From assembly GCA_023101725.1 (NCBI GenBank), contig JALJCO010008621.1:2463001-2527000 (forward strand): DNA of 64,000 nucleotides, given 5' to 3'. Positions 43,305 through 54,480 of the stretch are shown here, in pieces. Within the stretch, counting starts at the first letter, position 1, and the number at the start of each line of letters is the position of its first letter. A program made the position numbers and the translations under genes. Source of the DNA: Atherinomorus stipes. Its lineage: Eukaryota > Chordata > Actinopteri > Atheriniformes > Atherinidae. The notes beneath the pieces were generated by a model. That model had not been told where the DNA came from. It was given only the letters and a program-made list of their open reading frames with translations, and did no database searches.

Positions 43305-43810
43305 ATAGCAGCATCACATTTAGTTCATCGTTCAGGATCAGCTGGCGGCCTAGAAAATAAAATCCCATCCTCGAATGTCGATCAGAACATCAAAAGCACG
43401 AATCAACCATTATTTCCCGAGGCAAGCTGCTAGCTGTAGAAGCCGAGCCCATAGCAGTAGGTTAAGGTGGGTGCGAGCAAACAAAGTCATGTGATTGGTC
43501 CATACGCCGCAGGGTAGTTTCAGAGCAGCAGCAGCAGCAGAACGCTCTTCCGGTTCAGGCCAAAGCTAGATTGAGAAATGAACTTTGATCGTATTTTATT
43601 TCCCGACTTTGTAAAAATAAATCTGTAATGGAAAATCTGATAAAGGTTCGTTTTCCGTTTTTCAATTTCCGATTTCAAAACGAAAAACGGGAGATAACTC
43701 GTTTCCCGATTTTATGTTTCTTCCAAACGAAAATCGGAAATAGGTTGGATTCTCGTTTTTCATTTTCTAATATCAAAATGAAAAACAAATGGCCAAGAGG
43801 TACATGGTCC
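43305..43810 (-). repeat. Right long terminal inverted repeat (outer part)
   Basis: Complement of the left repeat 35174-35631, with about 60 extra bases in the AAAACGAAAA-type block and a few substitutions. The innermost 16 bases are duplicated on the other side of the LINE. Confidence 0.9.
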
Positions 43811-43817
43811 ATGGGGG
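43811..43817. repeat. 7-bp target duplication of the long-TIR element (right)
   Basis: ATGGGGG, partner of 35167-35173. Confidence 0.75.
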
Positions 43818-43929
43818 TCTATTTTGTGGTTTTTGAGACACAAAGTTCTGTGGGCCAATTAATTATTTAACAGGATTAAAGTCAAGACTTGGAGTTTGGG
43901 TACAGTTTAGGGTTAGTTATACAGTTGGG

Positions 43930-44047
43930 GAGGATGAAGCCCAGTCAATAAAGCAATTGTCTGTCAGATGGAAGGTCAGTGGTTCGAATCTTGTTGCTCC
44001 TTGCCTCCCCACCACACAATGTCTTTGGTCACCCTTGAGCAAAACAC
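43930..44047 (+). mobile_element. tRNA-related SINE fragment
   Basis: GGTTCGAATCT at 43981-43991 matches the B box of a tRNA-type polymerase III promoter. The upstream 50 bases are tRNA-like in layout but the A box is eroded. Downstream, GTCACCCTTGAGCAAAACAC (ending 44047) resembles the shared 3' block of many fish SINEs (gtccttgagcaaggcac). The SINE is broken at 44047 by the next element. It is not a functional tRNA, because the acceptor stem does not pair and the anticodon arm is degenerate. Confidence 0.6.
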
Positions 44048-44049
44048 TA

Positions 44050-45032
44050 GCTGGGTTTCCATTACATTTTTTCAAAAAAATAAAAGCATTTTCTTAAATT
44101 TAGAAAAAGTACAATAGCGATATGTAGGTGTTTCCATTGAATGATATAAGCCATAATTCTCGTAATATTCCGTCCCACAAAACTCCACTATGAGGAGGAT
44201 GGAGATATAGGCTAAACATGTTGTGTTTCAGAGCTGCTGCTTCTCATCAGGAGATGAAAGCAGCAGATGATGATTCAGAGGTAAAGTCCATATGTACAGA
44301 GCCTCTGATCACATCAGCAGGGAAAAACACTTGTGGCGACTTCCAGGACAGACGCCTGAAGCATAACACAAATTAAAACCCCTCGGGACCAACTTCTGGA
44401 GTGTGGATGTCATTTCTTGATCTTGTATTCCACTTTTATCCGGCACCAGTTCCTGACTGATGTGGTGATGCAGCTGTTGATACGAAGGCGTGGTCATACG
44501 ATGTTATCCGTGGTCACGTTTTATTAAATCCTAGTGACATATAATTAACATGTGGGAACGAGATAACAGTCGTGGTGTTGTTACAAATGTGTGCAAACGA
44601 CATGAACAGCTCATGGCCAGTCGTTAATACATGAAAATATTAGCCCATCTGTATAATGTCCTAAATGAATTCAACTTGCTGAGTTACGGCGATTTGGGGA
44701 TTTTTCATATATGTGACTGATAAAACGTCCCCCATTACTTCAATTTCACAGTTAATGCTTGTAAATGATCATATTCATCATAATTAAGAAGGAATAACTG
44801 GATTTTAACCCCCCTACTTCACGCCTGATGGAGTGTAATTGCAAAAATAAAGTGTCTATTACACTTATGTGAAAAACTGATTTATCGAAACGTCTGAAAT
44901 TACGCCTCATGAAAGCGTAAAAACTTTTTTTGCGGTATTTGGGAGTTTTTTCGAAATGTAGGCATTTCCATTAGTGGTTTTTAATTGCAATATTTAGGTT
45001 TTGCGCAATTCCAGGTGTAACGGAAACCCAGC
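44050..45032. mobile_element. 983 bp TA-flanked miniature element
   Basis: Ends GCTGGGTTTCCATTACA (44050) and TGTAACGGAAACCCAGC (to 45032) form a 17-bp inverted repeat with one mismatch. They are flanked by TA (44048-44049 and 45033-45034). A TA duplication points to the Tc1/mariner group or a related superfamily. The interior has no transposase. It sits at the end of the SINE fragment, so it inserted into it. Confidence 0.8.
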
Positions 45033-45347
45033 TACTGAGGCAAAGCCTCCAATATGTTAAAGGAGTGATGACAGAGCCCTTTCCTGCCTCGGTCAAAGTT
45101 TCTCAGTAACAACAAAATACAACCCAACAATACTCTCACATAAAGACCTTGACCCCCATACTAATCCTGGCCCCAATGCAGACAAGCTCCTCCTAACAAA
45201 TTAAATAACGAGGCCAAAACTTTTTTTTTCTTGGTCTTGCCATCTTGAGAACACGAAAAACGTTCTTTGGTCTTGTGGAGTATGTAAGAAGCTTATGAGA
45301 CTAAAAGAAAAGTATCACTTCAATGACAAGTGACAGTAACTGCTTAA

Positions 45348-46374
45348 CTCACTGGCTGCCATTCACGTGTAAACACGTTAATTCAAATCCGACGTTAACA
45401 GCCAATCATGTGTTTACACGTTAATTGCGGGTTTTAATCGGGGGAGCTGTTTTAATATCTGGCAGAGCATGTCAGAGAGAACCAAGTGTTGATCATCTTT
45501 ATTGCTGTAGTTTTCACCTCATCCAGCAGATAGCGGTGTCAGACAAGCTTAAAAAATCTACCAGGAAGTGGTGCTCCGCTGCCACAGTGATATATTTCAA
45601 CACAGGAAGTCTGCGCGATTCTGTCGCGGGAGGGAGAGAACATGGCGACCACTCGTAATTGAAGCAGTTTAGATGGCGGACGTGAGAGGAAAGTTTGTCG
45701 AAAAAGTGATCAGTGACAGACAGAGACATGATCGATTGAAGACACGAACCACTGGATTAAAATACAGCAGCGAAATGCGCCATCTGAAAGTGAAAGTAGG
45801 TCAAGCAGCAACGGAGGGCTTGCGCACCTAAGCAGAACTGGCTGAGTAGAAGGAGGAAGTGGGGGAGTGAGGGATAGCAGATGTTTCTGCCAAATGTCAT
45901 GTTGTGAAACAAAGTTGTTGCTGCTTATTTAGCTAGTGAATAATTATTTTGCCTCCAAAACTCTTTTCTCAGTGTTGTATTTGCTGTTACATAGAAGTAA
46001 ATTGCTGTTCAGATGATGGTGTCACTAAAGTAAAAAAATATTGGCAACAAAGACACTTTTCCACTTGAAGCGCATTGCAGCATTTAAAGCTTGTTTTCTC
46101 AGATTTTTGTTCAAAAGAGGCATTTTCGCTGCAACAAACCCATGTTCTACTGCAGATTACTAAAGAATAGAAAAAGCTAGAAACAAATTATTTTTTTGTG
46201 ATAAAAGATGAGAGTCTAAGCTTTCCTTTGGTACATTCAGTGTTTGCATAAGCATAGTACACAATATTCTGTGGCTCCCCAAAAATCTGTGAAAATGCTA
46301 AAAAAAAAAAAAAAAAAAAAAAAAAACTGGCAATATGGAGCACTCTGCTCGGAAAAGGTCTGGCAGTCAATGAG
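45348..46374. mobile_element. 1.03 kb TTAA-flanked non-autonomous element
   Basis: TTAA at 45344-45347 and 46375-46378. Ends are CTCACTGGCTGCCA and TGGCAGTCAATGAG (inverted, two mismatches). Near the left end the word TGTAAACACGTTAATT at 45369 recurs as TGTTTACACGTTAATT at 45409. An A27 run (46300-46326) lies near the right end. The TTAA target suggests piggyBac or Kolobok. No transposase is recognisable. Confidence 0.75.
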
Positions 46375-46378
46375 TTAA

Positions 46379-49300
46379 CATAATATTTCTGACATACTAT
46401 GAAGTGAAACTATGAAAATTGAGCCATCATTTTACAGAGGTTGCAGTCGCATAAAGAGTAAAACATGCAATTACAGAATGTAATGCAAAGCCCAATTTAA
46501 TAACAGAGTAATTTGATTTGACTAATGACCGGTGCTTTTGCTTGTTTCTTCATGTAGGCTATGACCTTCTGTAGCATGTGAACCTCTCAAAATCAGTTCA
46601 GACATGGTTCAACGAGAATCACTACGATGGAAAAGGAGGTTTGTGTCTTTATTTAAGCCCCACCTGGCCTCCAGTCAAAAATCACAAGCCTCCTGTTCAC
46701 ACTTGGTGCTTCCTTCCTACACTAGCTGAACCTTTTGATCTGTCCCTAACCCAAACTTTCACTCTCCATCTCCCTCTTACTTGCCATCAATATTTCATAA
46801 ACGTACAGAGACAAATTTATTTGAAAGCGGTCTACAGCACGGACGCAGAGATGGATGGGTCGATTCGGGTGGCGGTGGGCTTGTGAGCGGCATGGTAGCA
46901 AGCAGCTTTACCGCATACATTAGTCACACACGCACTGGATGCCAGTGAAAGAGAAGTGTGTGTGTGTGTGGGTGGGGGGGGTCTACGAGAGGTAGTATAT
47001 TGGGGTTTGTGGAAAGGGGGGGGGGGGGCATTGTGTGTGAAACGCATGCATATCTATCAGAATGTGTTAGTGAGAGAGGAAGAGAGAGGAGGGGGTACTC
47101 TGAGAATTGAAGGAGTAAATTTATCATAGTTATGGCTTTTTCAGGCATCCATTTTCCTGTGGTCTGTTGACAGCAAGTACTATCTGCATACCAGCCCCCT
47201 CCTCTTCCAACACCCTGTGTGATTGACAGCACCAGGCTTCTGTCTAACAGGCCTGGCTGCACGCTTGAGTACTGGACACTATCACAACCAACACTTTTTA
47301 CGCACTTCTTATGTTGTGATCAATTTTTCTAAGATGCCGATTCCTCTTAAATAAAACTCAATTAAAATCTAAAAAAATCGTAATCTTTTTTTTTTTTTAC
47401 CATAAGTGCAGCGATTTCCTGGAGTATAGACATGATTTAACGGTGATAGCTATGACTTTTTCCATCAAAACAGTAATAAAAAAAGGAAAAAAAAAGAAGA
47501 AAAAAAAGAAAAAAAAAGAAAAAAAAAACAGTAATAAAAACAAAAAACCCACATCCACAGAGCATCTGGGTAGATGCAGAATAAAAGTATTTACTTTACT
47601 CCGAAACATTTTTTATTACATATAGATAATTAGTTTATCAATTTTGACAGGTCTAAAAAGTTAATATTTACATGTGATTACCAAGCCAACTTTGGGGTAT
47701 CTCCTCCCTAAAGTGCCCTAAAATGTGTGCTGACATTTTTACCTTAGCTTTGGGCAAATCCTGCATTGGTAATCTGTTCCAATGCTAATGATGGACTGGC
47801 AACATATTCTGTTCCCACCTCTCATCCGATGGCAGCTGGTCTCAGAATGTAGGTTTTGGTTTGCCTTATTTTGGTAAAAACAGGCCATAATTAATATCAT
47901 TACTGCCTCTTGATGCCAGTGGGTGGAAAAATACTGTCTACATAAAAGTACCCAAGCAGCTGTAGGCCAAAACTGAGCCAACATTACATCATCAAGCATT
48001 TTTTTTTTAAACGTTTTCATGGGAGAGCCTCCTATATCGTTCCCGGTGCAATATATTGGAAATAAGTGTTGCACCATAAAATATATAATAGGCAAAAGTA
48101 AAAATATTTTTTTACATTATTAACATGCATATTAACACAAAACATTTAAATTTGCTAATGTATCTAGGGTCAAATCATCAGTTGTCAGTGCTCTTATCTG
48201 ATCAGCAGATTATAGCAGCTGTAGTGACACATCTTGGCAGATTTTCAGCTTGTCGAGTTGATCTGTTTACTAACAACGCCAGTCATGAAAAAAATTAAAG
48301 AAGGCAAAGTCTAATTATAGAAAAAGCTATATATTTCAGACTCTTTCAGAATACGATGAGACTATAGGAGAGAAACACCTGGCCGAGAGGATGGATGAGA
48401 ACTGTTCAGGGTAGACACAGCGTAGTTCAGGCTTCAGTGGGACACTTCACCGTGGCAGATAGAAAAGGAAGCTAATTGTTATAATAATTATCATGACTGC
48501 AGGGGGAAGAGCGGAAAGAAACTGATTATACCCAAAGAGAGAAGGAAAAAGAAAGAGGGAGACAGATTATCTGTCTGTGAGTATAGCCTGTCATTAACCT
48601 CACTTTCCCTCCTTCACACACACTCCATCTTGTGCAGTCTCTTGTCCAGTGGAGTGCCAATCTATATCCCATTGTTCCCCTCGTCTTTCCTGGACTGCAC
48701 TAATTGAAGGCAATCTGAACATGCTCCTGCCAGACTCTTATCTCACCTCTCCCTCATCTTGAGCCTGCACCCACCAGCTCACCTATTAATGCGCACACAC
48801 ACACACACACACACAGAGTCAATAAGTAGGCTTCATTGTAATTATAAACAACAATGTCTAAATTTTACATTGTAAGATTGATGTATGAATGATAATGGCA
48901 AACATTTTTTTTTTGTAAAAAAAAAAAAAAAAAGAAAAAAATCACCATAGATAGATAAAAAGGTGTTCAACTCACAGCACAGTTGCATTTGAAGATATAT
49001 CAGTTTACCATGTTTAATATAAACATCAGTGTCTGGGGCCTGATAAGGGTTAGTTAATACATTATAATAAAGGCACAATAGAGGTGTGGTGTGATCACAA
49101 TAGGGGTAACACTGTTAATCTGCAGGAGACCCAGCTTTGCATGTACAGCTGTATAATTCAGAGTGGTAATGAGTGATGTTTATTGATCTCCAAGTACTGG
49201 ATGAACAATGAGAAAGTCACGCATAGTTCCCCAACACTTATCAAAGACTGCACACAAACTGATCTAACACAACAAATACTATATAACTGGGTAAAACTAC

Positions 49301-50400
49301 AAACACAGCATGTGGTACACATACCCACAAACACAACCTTTTCTGCATCATGCATTTCTTTACAGCCAAATACATGACAACTAAAAAAATTACTAAATAT
49401 GAGGAAGGACATCCAGAAATAGCATGATAAATAATAATTTTCCATTAAATTGTAACAATAGAAACTCTGAACTTAGAAGAATTTTACAGAGTTTTTATTT
49501 TTTTATCTGTAATGGAGGTATGAAGGTACGGAAGTACTAGTGCTGATTTAAAATAGCTGTTTATTGAACATTTCCTGGCTTCAAGGGGAACTCAACAAAA
49601 TCTGAGAAGTTGCTTCAAGTAAGGTCACATTAGTCAGTGCTAGGTGTAAGCCAAGTCTGGGAATTTTAAGGAGGAATAAATTTGGGAGTTTTAATGAATA
49701 CAGAAGAGACATTCCCTGATTAACTGGTCGAAACACACCCAAATCATCAGGTGAAATGCCTGCTTATGTTGCACTGTGAACAATTTGCACACTAAGTTTG
49801 CATTTATGACATGTTCTGCACAGAAGTCATTAGTTCAGGAGTTCAGAAAAGGGGGATGAGTTTTGGAAATTAAAAAAGGGAAGAAAAAAAAAAAATTTTA
49901 AAAAAGAAATCACATAAAAAGATAAAAATAATAAAAACAAAAAAGAATAAAAAAAAAAAAAAAGGATGCCCAAATGCCCGCCCTTACAAACCCAGAATAA
50001 AAAGTCCAGCAGATACAAGAGATTGTTCTTTCAAAAGAGCTACTGATTATTTAATAGCGAAAGAAAAACTGATTACCAAATAGCTCATCTTTTCCATCTA
50101 TAATTTAGGAGGGGAAAAAGACATACACAGAAAGCAAAACACACTATGAAATAGATAAATAAATGCATTGACAATGTGTCTTAGTGCAATCGGAACATAT
50201 TAAAATAACCACAGTGCTGAGATATTAACTAAACACACAGAAACAAACACTTAGACACAAACACACACACACACACAGTGTACTGCTGAGTATAGATCGC
50301 CCTCTACTGACAGATCAGAAAAGGTCAGTGGCACACCTGCCTAATCAAGTCCTCCTCAAACCCTAAAATACAAGGCTTTCAATTAATAGATAACACAGTT
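46379..50400. other. Unique noncoding sequence with simple repeats
   Basis: No exon supported. Simple tracts: (TG)n and G-runs at 46958-47030, an A/G-rich block at 47480-47530, (CA)n at 48793-48814, and A-runs at 48917-48935 and 49950-49965. The frames over these tracts are low-complexity artefacts. Confidence 0.55.
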
Positions 50401-53400
50401 TAGGAATAAAAAAAAAAAAAAAACATTTCATTTTAAGTGGTGCCACAGTTACAGAAATATATTCAATGTCATCTGTTTTGTTTTCTATCACGACACTTGT
50501 GTGCTGTGGACCCAAAGTGAATTCAAATACTTTTGAATTAAAAAACAGCCAAGAGATGTTCAAAATCTGTCTAATTCAGGCTTTGGTTGATTTCCTAAAC
50601 CAAGTTGCTGTGCAGCATAGAAGTTCATCTGCATCTAAAAGCTGGATCTGGTTTTGACTTTGTGAAGGCAAAACAGTGGCAAGTATAGGAAAGCATAAAT
50701 TAACACTTCCCATCTTTTCCAATGCTGTTAACCCATCGATTAAGTCATTACCTTTTTTAAGCTCCAATATGAATGTCATGAAGTGGTTCTGTCTCCTCTA
50801 TTTACAGTCAAATACCCTCAGTGTGGGGCATGGCACAGAAGACTGCTAACTGTTGACTGTGAGAGTGAGACTGGCAGGATGGATGGATGCTCTTCCTGGA
50901 CACACTGCTGTGTCCTCTCACACCTCTGTTTGTGATGACGAGGTGACATTATTACCACTCTGGCAGTAAAACATACAGAGTGGGCTGGGAAGGTTGCACG
51001 TTGCCAGAACACATTGCTTTACACCCAGATGGGTCTCATGAGGAAAAAGCATATACAGAAACTCAAGGGCATCATGTGTGGTAAAGAAACAGACCTCATG
51101 TAAAGCGCTAAAAAGTGACACATAGGCCATGAGTATGAAGCCATATGCGAGCACTACAGACTGTATGTTTTTGTTTTGTTTACACTTCCTGCCCTGCAGG
51201 GGATCGTGCCATGACGGGTAAAGTTACAGATGCAAAACAAGAGTCCTAGTAAGTATGTGCACAAGTGTGCATGTGTATGAGGACATGCATGTGTAGTGTT
51301 TAAGCAGGTCTGCGTGTTCACATCGATATGAGGCGTCATCACGGGTTCTCTGTTCATCTGAGAAAGTCGCACTTGCTCGTTTTCAACCCCTGCCAGGGAC
51401 AGGACCTGCTGACAGCACTGCATTGTTATTTTTTTCATGTTCATCAAACGCGACATCTCAATGCACACGCACATATCAACACACAGATGTTGTCAGCATG
51501 TTCCCATTTTTTCCAGACACCTCTCACTCCCAAGTGAGACAGAGTTTGTCAACTCATTGCCGACAACATCCCTGGAATCTGCACACTCTGTTTCACAGTC
51601 CCATCTCAAAACCATCGACTTTCTCTCCAATTAATTTTCTTAAACAACTCTTCAGTCTGTTCGTTGGAGAGTGAGGCTCTGCAACCAGCAATGGCAAGAT
51701 CTCAAAATCAACAACCTTTAACAAAAAAGAAAAAAAAAAGGGGGGGGGTTCAGATTACTGTAGGACTTATTTTAGCAGAAAAGCTTCATGGTACAAACTT
51801 CAAAGGAAATGCACGCACATGCACTCTCACTGGGTGGAGGAGTGTATTGTCAGTCCACCTGCATTTAGACAGACTTCTGTTCCTCCTGCCTGCAGCAGGC
51901 TGGCCCACCGCTTATGTCTCCGTCTGCAAGCAGCCCCCTTTTCCAGCTCAGCAGCTGAGAAAGTGCCAATCCCACAGTTTAAAGGCCCCACTGGCCCTGC
52001 CAGCATGATAGATAGTTTAGAAATGAGGACGTGTGTTTAAAAGAGAGGAGGAGAGGGGGAAGTGAGGGAGGGCGAGAGAAAAAAGGCACGCAGCAGCAGC
52101 TGTCAGACAACACAAAACCCAAGCTTCCATGACCAGGCTCTTAACAGAGAGAGAAACAGAGAAAAAAGAAAACAAGGGGTCTTCAGAGAGGCGAACCCAA
52201 TGCTGACAGGTAGAGTAAGTGAGGACTCTGAGAAGATAAACACATGCAAATTCAAACTGTAAGATAAAGAGATTAGATTACAAGAAATACATGACAGGAA
52301 CGAGGCCCTAACAGTTCTCCAAACAGCTCCTTATAAGCAAACATCGGCCTGATTGCAATACTTTCAATACAGTAACACATCCCAAACACCTTTTTTTTAA
52401 AAAAATAATACATTAGTAGTAGCCAAACATAGCGGCACATCCATTCACAAGAACAATCTAGGTTTCTTTATGGAATTACGCAAGCTGTAACTTATTTCTT
52501 TGTAATATACATTTACATGAAATCTCTAATGAGAGTGATAAATGAATCAAGTTTCCATAAAATCTAAGTGCTCTGGTGAAAGTGTTGCAGTAAGTGTAAA
52601 TGCAGTACAAGGATATTAGCAGGTTGTCGGAGATGTCAACTCGATCGAACTAATCTCGATACTGTCAGGTTGACTCTTTATGTTCACAGCTCTGAAACGC
52701 TCAGCTTCTTCCATCTCCACACTTGCAGCTCAACAGGTGAGACCTCATTAAAATCTTGTCAGAGGGAACCTACTAGAGATAGAATTATCATAGTCTTGGA
52801 CTTCTGCTCAATAATCGTTTTGGTTAATGTTTTTGTGTGTGAAATGTTGAAGGAAAATAAAAACACCACACAACTTCAGATGTCATGTAATATCCTGAAA
52901 TGTCTTACTCTGTCATCCGGAAGACAGGTTTGATGTTACATAATAGACAAGCAGCAACTCCTGCCATCCAAGCTCTATGCAGTTTTTCATTAACGTATCA
53001 AAAATTTAATAATTTAATAACAGCAAATTTGGTTTTATGTTAATTGTTTAACATATGAAAACTCCTCTCTCTTTATCCTGTGCTTCTTTCTTTGTGTAAA
53101 CGCAGTCAAATGGCCAAACCCCAGTGAGTTAGGCTCCATTTGCAGATATGTATACATGCGTTCTCTTTCCCCATTACTCTCACAGGGGCCCTGCCTAACA
53201 CTTATTAAACAGATCTTAAGAACATCTCCATTCATCATTGCCACCTCGCTTATGCATCAATGCCGCTGTGTGCGTGTGTGTGTTTATATGTCGTGGGTCT
53301 GTTAGTGTGTGTGAGGCCCCAAGAGGCTTACTGTCGGTTCAGAGAGGGGATGATGTAGGAAGATTAATATTGGTGTGACGGAAGAACCATGCCAGGGAGG

Positions 53401-54480
53401 AAGGGTCACTCATTACCCATCTGACCAACCATCTCCAACTCAAACACACAGAAGAAAGCACGCGCGCACACACACACCCACACAGGCACAGATGGTTACT
53501 GCAGTGGGAAGCTCCCCTAAACTCTTCATCTTCATTCACCATTCGCTGTTCCTGCATTTGTTAATGCTGCCCGCACTCCTCTCTCCTCCTTTTCCAGTTT
53601 GTCTTTCATCTGCCTTTCAGATTTTATCAGGTCTGTTGAAATGTATCACATTAGTCTTGTTCAGTTTCAGGGAAAATGCCTGGTGTATAAAATGAATTGA
53701 CTGCCTCAGACTCATCTTTATGGTTAGAGTGAGGAGGATGTATGGACAGAGCGGAGATGGGATGTGGTGGAGACAGGAGAGGGGTCAAATACTGCAATTA
53801 CCACCCAATTGATTTCCATTGGTGTGATGGAGAGAATAAGTGTTACTCCGTCAATGTTCACTCAACCTGGCAGCAAGTCCTCAACTGAGGAGGAGAGGAA
53901 GAGAGAATTGTTTCTGTCCATTCAGACTGTCATTAATTAGTATGCTCATTTAATTTCTTGCATATGTTTATTTTCATCACTGATGCAGCTGAGAATCTAC
54001 TGCAGTACATATCTAGATGAAAATAAATTTAATTGCAACTGTAAAATTCTCATCTCCCTTTTAAGCGGAGCGTATTCTCATCTCATCTGTACATTTTCTG
54101 AGCCCAAGTCTATAGCGGTATAATTTGACATATAATTTAGTCCCATTTAAGATCTTGTTTTAAACCCACGAAAATCTTTCCCACATTTAAGGCTTTTAAA
54201 AAATTCTTTTAAAGGAAATTTGTATAAATATTTTCCTATACTAGAAATTGGTCAATGCATACTGAAGAAAGTTTCAGACAGATTGAAACACAGCAACCTC
54301 ACTTCAGCAGTGGCAAAAGAGATTTTTTTTTTTTTTTTTTGTGAGAAAACACAGGCATAACTGTGGCTACTAACTCAGATGCATATTCTGTGTGAGGTTT
54401 TACAGAAGATACTGATAAACTGTTGTATCGGTCCCACATACTCTGCTATGACCAAGGCTCCTTGTAAAGTAGGAAAAGAA
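50401..54480. other. Unique noncoding sequence
   Basis: No recognisable exon or element end. Includes an A/G run at 51722-51748 and a CA tract at 53460-53485. The stretch 53800-54060 (with TCATTAATTAGTATGCTCATTTAAT) reads like a possible conserved noncoding element. Confidence 0.5.

Larger units (their letters stand above)
35174..43810. mobile_element. Long-TIR DNA transposon split by a LINE
   Basis: The ends are GGTCCGTGTACCTCTCGGCC (35174) and its complement GGCCAAGAGGTACATGGTCC (to 43810). The inverted repeats run about 458 bp on the left and 522 bp on the right, excluding the inserted LINE. The right arm has roughly 60 bp more of an AT-rich AAAACGAAAA-type repeat and a longer CTG run. 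Removing the LINE and one copy of its duplication leaves an element of about 2.26 kb with a 1.28 kb unique centre. The flanking duplication is 7 bp. No transposase was recognised. Long inverted repeats with a 7-bp duplication do not settle the superfamily. Confidence 0.85.

Noticed and set aside
43981..43991. Possible tRNA gene (GGTTCGAATC)
   Set aside because: Only the B box is intact. No acceptor stem pairing or anticodon arm, and a SINE-type tail follows.
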